Source: an archaeon
GTDB taxonomy: Archaea > Thermoproteota > Nitrososphaeria > Nitrososphaerales > CADDZS01
Assembly: GCA_021792315.1 (NCBI GenBank)
Contig: JAJYUX010000064.1
Coordinates: 1 to 9,805, forward strand
DNA length: 9,805 bases
Direction: 5' to 3'
The notes beneath the pieces were generated by a model. The model made no database searches and was not told the origin of the DNA. It was given only the letters and a program-made list of their open reading frames with translations. Position 1 is the stretch's first letter. Every line of letters begins with the position of its first letter. A program made the translations under genes and the position numbers. Shown piece after piece: positions 1 to 4,997 of the stretch.

Positions 1-224
1 CTAGGACCTGTAATTCCCGTCGACCTAGCGAGAGTTTCGGTCTCTTCGGTGGCGACATTGACAAGCGTGAATCCATCTCTCTCCCCCCTCACACGGATTT
101 CTCTAGTGAGAATTCCTCCCACGGTGAAGCCTTTGGTTCGGACACCCAAGATTATTCGTGAAAGCGCGGTAGATTTCCCAGAACCTGGTTCACCGGTCAA
201 TAACCAAATCCGCTTTCCAGGCAC
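1..224 (-). CDS. THEP1-type nucleoside-triphosphatase, N-terminal part (cut by window edge)
   Basis: About 74 residues are visible; the rest lies beyond base 1. Close to the N-terminus is a P-loop, GEPGSGKST (residues about 11-19). It is followed by VGGILTREIR and, after a short charged stretch, GFTLVNV. Small P-loop proteins of the THEP1 (NTPase_1) family share this order: Walker A, then a G-G-[FI]-x-T-x-E-[VI] strand, then G-F-x-[IL]-x-[DN]. They hydrolyse nucleoside triphosphates in vitro, and their cellular role is unsettled. I chose the GTG at 224 because GAGGG lies 5 bases upstream (230-234) and the P-loop then falls at the usual distance. An in-frame TTG at 245 would add seven residues; an in-frame TAA lies just above it. 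The gene is divergent from trm1, with 72 bases between the starts. The family call is based on the N-terminal motifs only. Confidence 0.8.
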   Translation of the reverse strand, partial: MPGKRIWLLTGEPGSGKSTALSRIILGVRTKGFTVGGILTREIRVRGERDGFTLVNVATEETETLARSTGITGP

Positions 225-260
225 ACTATCCCTCTTTGTTTTCAAATCAATACAAAAGCA

Positions 261-270
261 TTATTTTAAG
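261..270. promoter_or_regulatory. Shared TATA-like core of the THEP1/trm1 divergent promoter
   Basis: The sequence TTATTTTAAG lies 27-36 bases before the trm1 ATG at 297, the right place for a leaderless archaeal transcript. Read on the other strand it is CTTAAAATAA, 37-46 bases before the THEP1 GTG at 224. That would leave a leader of some 15 bases, long enough to hold the GAGGG site. It is the only AT-rich core in the 72-base gap, so both genes may use it. Inferred from position and composition. Confidence 0.5.
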
Positions 271-296
271 AGTCGTTTGTAGCACTTTTTTGCTGA

Positions 297-1466
297 ATGT
301 CTGTTCCGATCCGGATTTCTATCATAACTGAAGGAAAGACTAGATTAGTGGTTCCGGAACAGCAGTCGCCCACGAAGTTTCCGAGCTTCTTCAACCCCAT
401 GGGAAAATTCGTACGCAATGTTTCGATGGTGTGCTATGCAGGGTTCACTCTCCTCGACAAGAGAAGCGGACTTGTGTTTTCTGATTCCCTGGCTGGCTCG
501 GGAGCGAGAGGAATCAGAGTGGCAAATGAAGTTGACAGTTTTTCCAAGATCATTTTGAACGACATCAGTACAACATCGATCGACCTTGCAAAGAAATCTG
601 CTGTGCTCAATAATGTTGTAGAAAAATGCAGATTTTCAAGAAGTGAAGTCAACGCGTTCTTATCGGTTCGCGAGGAAAACGACGGTGAGAGATTCGACGC
701 GGTTGATTTAGATCCGTTCGGAACTCCCAGTCCATTTGTCGATTCTGCTCTACGATCGATCAAAGATGGAGGTCTGCTATCAGTTTCGGCGACAGATAGT
801 GGAGTTCTATGCGGCGTGTATCCTAAAGTCGCCCAGCGCAAATACTTGGGTCTCCCATTGAGAACCGAGTACTCTCACGAGGTTGGGATGAGACTGTTGT
901 TTGGATTGCTATCTATGACGGCGATGCGGCTCGAGCTTTCGATTGAGCCTCTCTTTTGTCATCATGATATGCACTATTTCAGAACGTATTCGAGAGTAAA
1001 AGTTGGAAACAGCGGTTCGAGGAAGAATGAACAAAGCGTTGGTTTCATACTCCACTGTTTCAAATGCGGATACAGGAGCATTCACTCGCAGCAGGAAATG
1101 TTGTCTCCGTCTGGGAATGCCACGAACCAATTCAGGGAATTGAAACGCTGCGCCAGCTGTCACGGTGATTTGCGAGTTGGTGGACCTATGTGGATCGGAA
1201 AGATTCAATCTAGCTTATTCATTGACCAGTGTGCAAAATTATCGGACATGCCAGTATTTGAGCAGGAACTAGACATCCCAACATATTATGTGCTGACAGA
1301 ACTTACAGACAAGATGGGAATTAGGACGCCGAGGATAATTGATGTGATTTCTGGGCTCAGGTCAATCGGTCGGTCTGCCAGTCGTACCCGCTTGCATCCT
1401 GTTGCTGTTCGGACAGATGCTCCGATTGCCGAGATTCAATCTGTCTTGAAGGAACTTGTCCTTTGA
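297..1466 (+). CDS. trm1: tRNA (guanine(26)-N2)-dimethyltransferase Trm1
   Basis: Trm1 makes N2,N2-dimethylguanosine at position 26 of tRNAs, using S-adenosylmethionine. The 389-residue length is normal for the archaeal family. The SAM-binding motif DSLAGSGARGIR is at residues 63-74. The acidic strand ending in NDI (88-90) should contact the SAM ribose. The family signature DLDPFGTP is at 137-144, and SATD at 164-167. The C-terminal part has two Cys pairs, C254-x2-C257 and C285-x2-C288, as in the Trm1-specific domain. GGPMWIG (295-301) and the late SRTRLHPVAVRTDAP block (362-376) are also typical. The ATG at 297 starts a normal N-terminus and sits 27 bases after a TATA-like core, so the mRNA is probably leaderless. 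Its last 110 bases overlap the end of rlmE on the other strand. Residue 26 of the tRNA-Ser in this window is A, so that tRNA is not a substrate. Confidence 0.96.
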   Translation: MSVPIRISIITEGKTRLVVPEQQSPTKFPSFFNPMGKFVRNVSMVCYAGFTLLDKRSGLVFSDSLAGSGARGIRVANEVDSFSKIILNDISTTSIDLAKKSAVLNNVVEKCRFSRSEVNAFLSVREENDGERFDAVDLDPFGTPSPFVDSALRSIKDGGLLSVSATDSGVLCGVYPKVAQRKYLGLPLRTEYSHEVGMRLLFGLLSMTAMRLELSIEPLFCHHDMHYFRTYSRVKVGNSGSRKNEQSVGFILHCFKCGYRSIHSQQEMLSPSGNATNQFRELKRCASCHGDLRVGGPMWIGKIQSSLFIDQCAKLSDMPVFEQELDIPTYYVLTELTDKMGIRTPRIIDVISGLRSIGRSASRTRLHPVAVRTDAPIAEIQSVLKELVL

Positions 1467-2058
1467 ATCCCATTGAAACAAGATAGATCTCGCTACTCTC
1501 GCTTCTGCTTGCTTCAGGTTTCGAAATCTCAGCTCTATCAAATGATCCTCGAAGCCTCTTGATTAAATCGTTCAATTCTGATCCATGAAACGCCTTCACA
1601 ACGCTAGAACCTTCAAGCGCCAGCGTTTCTGGCATTAAATCGACGACTTTGTGGCAGAGTTCGATTTGTTTGAAATGATCCATGTCCCAGATTCCAGAAA
1701 GCTTTGGGGAAAGATCAGCTAGGACACAATCTGCTTTCCCTTTTCCCATCGTCTCGTTCAATCTAGCGAAAAATTTCTCAGAAGTGATATCATCTCGAAT
1801 TATCCTGACGTTCTTCCTTCCCACAGGTTTGACCAGAGAGATGTCCACCCCCACGACCAGTCCTCTTTCACCCACTAGATCAGAAGCTACCTGAAGCCAA
1901 CCACCCGGTGCGCAGCCGATATCCACGACTTTCGCGCCAGCTCCAATTATCCTGTATTTTCTATTTATCTGTAAGAGTTTGTAAGCGGCTCTACTGCGAT
2001 ACCCTTCTTCCTTGGCCATTCGTCTAAATTGGTCGCGTTTCGCCTCCTCCAGTCGCAA
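1357..2058 (-). CDS. rlmE: FtsJ/RlmE-family 23S rRNA (uridine-2'-O)-methyltransferase
   Basis: The protein is 233 residues long. The Rossmann-fold SAM motif VVDIGCAPGGW is at residues 44-54. The FtsJ catalytic tetrad K-D-K-E is complete: K27 in SRAAYKL, D115 in LADLSP, K155 in VVKAF and E190 in SSEIYLV, with spacing matching E. coli RlmE. Bacterial RlmE methylates the 2'-OH of a uridine in the 23S A-loop; archaeal members are assumed to do the same or a similar rRNA job. The start is the TTG at 2058: an in-frame TGA lies three codons upstream, and the next ATG (residue 14) would cut off the conserved EAKRD region. Residues 198-233 form a polar, Gln/Ser-rich tail outside the fold, and exactly this tail is antisense to the 3' end of trm1. 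It lies 81 bases downstream of the TFE-beta-like gene; an AT-rich stretch at 2074-2100 could be its promoter. Confidence 0.94.
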   Translation of the reverse strand: MRLEEAKRDQFRRMAKEEGYRSRAAYKLLQINRKYRIIGAGAKVVDIGCAPGGWLQVASDLVGERGLVVGVDISLVKPVGRKNVRIIRDDITSEKFFARLNETMGKGKADCVLADLSPKLSGIWDMDHFKQIELCHKVVDLMPETLALEGSSVVKAFHGSELNDLIKRLRGSFDRAEISKPEASRSESSEIYLVSMGFKGQVPSRQIESRQSEHLSEQQQDASGYDWQTDRLT

Positions 2059-2139
2059 TTTGAATCATCTGAAGTTAGATAACTAGCAATAATAGTATTG
2101 ATATTGACGTATTACTATAGAAAACATTGGAAGGAGACT

Positions 2140-2613
2140 TCAGCGCGCAGTTGCTGTGGCCACTCGTTTCACGCCGGACTGATGATGTAGCATCTGGGAA
2201 GAGGGCACTCTTTGGGTCAATGCCATAATTTCCCGGTATTCCTTCGTGACCCAATCGGTGATCCAGGGACATGAGAGAGGACTGACAACTCCCGTAAGCG
2301 AGCATTTTGCCTCATAAGGACATGTTATGCAGGGGACTGCCTCTATTGATTTGATCCGAACCGGAACTCGAAGCGGCGTCAGTTTGTACGTCCAGCGACC
2401 TTCCTCAAGGACTTTCTCTCGCCTAATCATCCCGCGTCGCTCCAATCTGATGACAAGTCTTGAACCATCTCTGCTGGAAAGATTTAGATCCTTCCAGACA
2501 ATGCTCTGGAGTACTCCATCGGCACCGTGATCCACAACCATCTTGTAGACGTTTGATGTAAGATCAAATAATTGGTCTTCCTGATTGGAAACAGCTGGTA
2601 TCACAGAGTTCAC
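2140..2613 (-). CDS. TFE-beta / Rpc34-like winged-helix protein with a probable [4Fe-4S] site
   Basis: The protein is 157 residues. Residues about 12-80 read as a winged helix: LFDLTSNVYKMVV, then GVLQSIVWKDLNLSSRDGSR, a recognition-helix region VIRLERRGMI and a wing ending in RWTYKL. SRDGSR followed by RLERRG is typical of the RPC34/hRPC39 family. After it come four cysteines, C95-x2-C98-x5-C104-x10-C115, in a CxxCPY...SPLSCPWITDWV setting. In archaeal TFE-beta and human RPC39 this pattern binds a cubane iron-sulfur cluster. TFE-beta pairs with TFE-alpha and helps RNA polymerase open the promoter. The C-terminal tail (about 125-157) is less structured. The start is the GTG at 2613, 18 bases after an AT-rich box at 2631-2640; a second GTG three codons on is possible. 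It lies directly downstream of tfb, which supports a basal-transcription role. Function is by family resemblance. Confidence 0.82.
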   Translation of the reverse strand: MNSVIPAVSNQEDQLFDLTSNVYKMVVDHGADGVLQSIVWKDLNLSSRDGSRLVIRLERRGMIRREKVLEEGRWTYKLTPLRVPVRIKSIEAVPCITCPYEAKCSLTGVVSPLSCPWITDWVTKEYREIMALTQRVPSSQMLHHQSGVKRVATATAR

Positions 2614-2630
2614 CGTGGCGTGTAATAGAG

Positions 2631-2640
2631 TAATAATTAT
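2631..2640 (-). promoter_or_regulatory. TATA-like element of the TFE-beta-like gene
   Basis: On the minus strand ATAATTATTA lies about 18-27 bases upstream of the GTG at 2613, in the 56-base gap after tfb. The spacing fits a leaderless transcript, so this gene may be expressed separately from gar1-tfb. Read-through from tfb cannot be excluded, because no T-run terminator is obvious in the gap. Confidence 0.45.
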
Positions 2641-2669
2641 GCAGAAGTAGGATTAAAGCTTTTCAACTA

Positions 2670-3623
2670 TTATCCAGATTGCGGCCTCAATTTCTGCCTA
2701 ATCACAAAATTCTCAAGTATTTCGCGACACCTGTTCCTGACGGTCACTTCAGTGACCTCGGCCACATCTGCTATCTCGCGTTGTGGGATATGTTCACCGC
2801 ACATGACCGATGCTATGTAGACATAAGCAGCGGCCAGTCCAGCTGGTGTCTTTCCGCTCGAGATCTCGCTCTCATTTGTCCTGTCTGCCAGTTCAAGTGC
2901 CAAGCGCTCTACTCTAGGATTGATCTTCTCCTTGTTTACTAGTTTCGAGATGAATTTCTTAACGCTAGGTGGAGGGACGTAGTTATTTTCAACCTCATTT
3001 ATCAAGAGTCTGTAATATTTGGCGCCAACTCTGTTCTGAATACCCGCAGCCTTCGCAATTTCCTTCAAAGATCTGTTCACGTTGCTCCTTCGACATGCGA
3101 GATACAATGATGCCGCCGCCATCCCCGAAATTGATTTACTTTTCGAGACCGCTTGCTTTGCAGACTTTCTGAAGATGAGCGAAGCTTCCTCAATTATGGA
3201 CGAGGGCAAACGAAGTACATCAGCCGCCTCCGAGATCTTTGCGAGGGCAATCGAGAGGCTTCTTTCTCCTGAAGAAGAAGTTCGAATTCTTCGTTGCCAT
3301 TTCTGCATCTGTTGGGCATTCTGCCTATTGTAGGAATCAAGAAACTTTCCGTGGGCGTCACGGTTGTCTCCTGAGATATCCGTAGACAACCCCTGATCAT
3401 GAAGCGAGAGTGTAGCTGGCATTCCGACCCGCATTTTCTTGCTGCGCTCGTCGTAGTCCATTGACTTCCATTCTGGCGTGGAATCAACGCTTTGTTCTAT
3501 GGCGACATAGCCACACTTTGGGCAAACTATTTCCCCCTTTTCTAGATCTCCGATTAGCTGTCCTCTACAATTCGGGCATGAGTTCACTCCCGCAATCTCG
3601 GATTCTCTTCTCGAAGGGAACAT
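2670..3623 (-). CDS. tfb: Transcription initiation factor B (TFB, archaeal TFIIB)
   Basis: TFB bridges TBP at the TATA box and RNA polymerase, and sets the start site. At 317 residues it is full length. The N-terminal zinc ribbon has C16-x2-C19 and C34-x2-C37. The B-reader/linker follows with STPEWKSMDYDER at 48-60 and the conserved LSLHDQGLST at 72-81. The first cyclin repeat covers roughly 121-210 (ISGMAAASLYLACR at 165-178). The second covers about 217-310 (KTPAGLAAAYVYIAS at 258-272; REIADVAEVTEVTVRNR at 282-298 is its helix-turn-helix). All zinc ligands and both repeats are present, so this looks like a functional general factor. The ATG at 3623 is seven bases after the gar1 stop, so the two share an mRNA. 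A weak AGGAT lies about nine bases upstream, which would suit a downstream operon gene. Confidence 0.97.
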   Translation of the reverse strand: MFPSRRESEIAGVNSCPNCRGQLIGDLEKGEIVCPKCGYVAIEQSVDSTPEWKSMDYDERSKKMRVGMPATLSLHDQGLSTDISGDNRDAHGKFLDSYNRQNAQQMQKWQRRIRTSSSGERSLSIALAKISEAADVLRLPSSIIEEASLIFRKSAKQAVSKSKSISGMAAASLYLACRRSNVNRSLKEIAKAAGIQNRVGAKYYRLLINEVENNYVPPPSVKKFISKLVNKEKINPRVERLALELADRTNESEISSGKTPAGLAAAYVYIASVMCGEHIPQREIADVAEVTEVTVRNRCREILENFVIRQKLRPQSG

Positions 3624-3630
3624 TCTGAAT

Positions 3631-3963
3631 CTACATCCTATTTCTAGAATTGTTTCTGAAGTCTCTCAGATTCCTGTTTCCAGCTCTTGAACCGACTTTG
3701 CGATCCGAAAATTTTTGGTTACCATCTCTGAAGGTGCTTTCTTCAATGAAAAGCTTGGCCCCTGCTACTCTTTCAATCCGATCAGTTAGGGGCTGTGCGG
3801 AAATGTAAGGCGCACTTGAAGGTCCGATTATTTCCATGACCTTTGCAGTACGTCTACCCTTATCATCCACAAGTACCGAACCTTCTCGTGGAAGCGAGTT
3901 TGCGGTCTTGAGTATCAGTCTGCCGCTACGTGCGAGGTGGAGCACTGTACCTGCTTCTTGCAA
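3631..3963 (-). CDS. gar1: H/ACA RNP protein Gar1
   Basis: Gar1 is part of the H/ACA ribonucleoprotein, which turns specific rRNA uridines into pseudouridine; it binds Cbf5 and aids substrate loading and release. The 110-residue protein has the usual small beta-barrel core over residues 1-75: GTVLHLARSGRLILK near the start, then SVLVDDKGRRTAKVMEIIGP and APYISAQP. The motif D-x-x-G-R-x-x-x-K-V-x-E-I-I-G-P is the family signature. Residues about 76-110 are a basic tail rich in Arg, Asn, Asp and Gly, recalling the glycine/arginine-rich ends of eukaryotic Gar1 but without clear RGG repeats. The TTG at 3963 is the only plausible start; an in-frame TGA lies five codons above and the core begins at once. 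A TATA-like box at 3988-3995 fits a leaderless mRNA. It is the first gene of a gar1-tfb unit. Confidence 0.94.
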   Translation of the reverse strand: MQEAGTVLHLARSGRLILKTANSLPREGSVLVDDKGRRTAKVMEIIGPSSAPYISAQPLTDRIERVAGAKLFIEESTFRDGNQKFSDRKVGSRAGNRNLRDFRNNSRNRM

Positions 3964-3987
3964 TGTTTCAAGAATTCAGATTCAATC

Positions 3988-3995
3988 TTTTAAGA
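3988..3995 (-). promoter_or_regulatory. TATA-like element of the gar1-tfb unit
   Basis: On the minus strand CTTAAAAG lies about 25-32 bases upstream of the gar1 TTG at 3963. A second AT-rich stretch, TTTAAAATA, lies some ten bases further up and is a less well-placed alternative. The call rests on position and composition. Confidence 0.5.
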
Positions 3996-4028
3996 GTATT
4001 TTAAATTCAGTCTTCTTCTTCCGAAAGC

Positions 4029-4427
4029 CTAACGGGCAGCCAATCGCTTTGCGATATTGGAGATTGAATCTGATACAGATTTGTTTTCCGCAAGATCCGA
4101 AAGAACTCTCAACATGACGAGTTGTCTGTGAAGATTCTTTGATACGTCGAGTTTGAAATTCTCGAGCGCAAGTTTGCCCTTCTCCGAGGAAACGTATCTC
4201 TTTATGCCTGGCTCTCCTGTTGGAACCCGAATTATCAATCCGGCCCCCTCCATTTCTCCGAGTAAATAGTAGACAGACCCCGGGCTGGGCGACCATAGCT
4301 TTTCGGTCATATCGGGAACATCCTGCATGATTTCAACGCCAGTTACTGGTTTCGTTGAAGCTATCTTCAGTATGAGCATTTTGAGAAGTCCTTTCGGTGC
4401 AAAGACCTCGCTCCTGCTTTTCGGCAT
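4029..4427 (-). CDS. PadR-family winged-helix transcriptional regulator
   Basis: The protein is 132 residues. The N-terminal winged helix (about 8-85) has GLLKMLILKIASTKPVTGVEIM (helix 1 and 2), then the PadR hallmark SPSPGSVYYLLGEMEGAGLI (46-65; recognition helix and the turn into the wing), then KRYVSSEKGK (76-85). PadR proteins are dimeric DNA-binding repressors that usually respond to small ligands or envelope stress; many control a membrane protein next to them. The C-terminal part (about 86-132) is helical, of the short (PadR-s1-like) type that makes the dimer contact. The ATG at 4427 is preceded at the right distance by a TATA-like GTTTTATCC (4450-4458). The gene is divergent from the small membrane protein beginning at 4568, a candidate target. 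It lies 65 bases upstream of gar1, with a separate promoter in between. The effector is unknown. Confidence 0.9.
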   Translation of the reverse strand: MPKSRSEVFAPKGLLKMLILKIASTKPVTGVEIMQDVPDMTEKLWSPSPGSVYYLLGEMEGAGLIIRVPTGEPGIKRYVSSEKGKLALENFKLDVSKNLHRQLVMLRVLSDLAENKSVSDSISNIAKRLAAR

Positions 4428-4449
4428 GAAGCATCTGCATTTGACTCAG

Positions 4450-4458
4450 GGATAAAAC
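4450..4458 (-). promoter_or_regulatory. TATA-like element of padR
   Basis: GTTTTATCC on the minus strand is 23-31 bases upstream of the padR ATG at 4427, so the message is likely leaderless. No clear operator palindrome was seen around it. Confidence 0.45.
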
Positions 4459-4530
4459 CATACCGCGATTAGATGGGCTGCCATTTTTGCCAAGAGATGT
4501 GGTCGTATTAGGCTATCTGAAAGTGGACTG

Positions 4531-4538
4531 TATAAATA
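4531..4538 (+). promoter_or_regulatory. TATA box of the small membrane protein gene
   Basis: TATAAATA is a near-ideal archaeal TATA box. It places transcription start at about 4560, just before the ATG at 4568. It also argues against any start upstream of it, including an open frame from 4487. It lies 104 bases from the padR start, in the gap between the two divergent genes. Confidence 0.7.
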
Positions 4539-4567
4539 GAACAAATGCGACTGATTTAGCGATACCA

Positions 4568-4876
4568 ATGCGAGTCGCTTACGGCGAAGGAATAATCGTA
4601 GCAATCATACTCCCCTTTGTCTTCTTGCTTGTTGGATTGATCAATCTGGATGATACTTTGTTCCTTGTTCTCTTGTTGTTCGGTCTGTGGACCTTTTTGT
4701 CTGCCTTCTTGCTCGCTAGGGCATCGGAGAGGAATTTCTATATAACGTGGGGTCTCGTTCTTGCTTGTCTATCTACTGTATTCATAATAAGTATCGGCTA
4801 CGCGATCGCGCTGGTCCTAGTAGCCATCATTGCAGCGGTTGTGATTAATATTTCAACAAGAAAAGCAAATACTTAG
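4568..4876 (+). CDS. Small membrane protein with about four helices, unknown function
   Basis: I do not recognise a family. The 102-residue protein is almost entirely hydrophobic. Four membrane segments can be seen at about residues 8-27, 32-51, 60-78 and 79-96, with a short polar turn (ARASERNF) between the second and third. It begins MRVAYGEG and ends in a small basic tail (STRKANT), so both ends are probably cytoplasmic. The frame is open from an ATG at 4487, but the extra 27 residues are polar and the TATA box at 4531 lies inside them, so the ATG at 4568 is much the better start. It is divergent from the padR gene. PadR proteins often regulate a neighbouring small membrane protein or transporter, so this is the natural candidate target; that is inference. 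It converges with the DUF2070 gene, 121 bases away. Confidence 0.72.
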   Translation: MRVAYGEGIIVAIILPFVFLLVGLINLDDTLFLVLLLFGLWTFLSAFLLARASERNFYITWGLVLACLSTVFIISIGYAIALVLVAIIAAVVINISTRKANT

Positions 4877-4997
4877 GTCTCCCTTTCAACAAATCAGCAA
4901 ATTTCGGTAATTGTTCGAGATAGGGATACTTGGTGAATAGACCAAAAGCTGAAACTGGAAAGGTTGTGATTGAGGGAGTCGCTTGCATCTCCATTCC

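Noticed and set aside
49..282. 77-codon open frame on the plus strand
   Set aside because: It is antisense to the THEP1 gene, whose P-loop and family motifs are clear on the other strand.
434..841. 135-codon open frame on the minus strand inside trm1
   Set aside because: Shadow of trm1, which carries all family motifs in its own frame.
2176..2200. TGATGA resembling a C box of a C/D guide RNA on the plus strand
   Set aside because: No matching D box (CTGA) at a suitable distance, and it lies inside the TFE-beta-like coding sequence.
4487..4567. 27-codon N-terminal extension of the small membrane protein
   Set aside because: A TATAAATA box lies inside it and the mRNA should begin near 4560; the extension is polar and unlike the rest.
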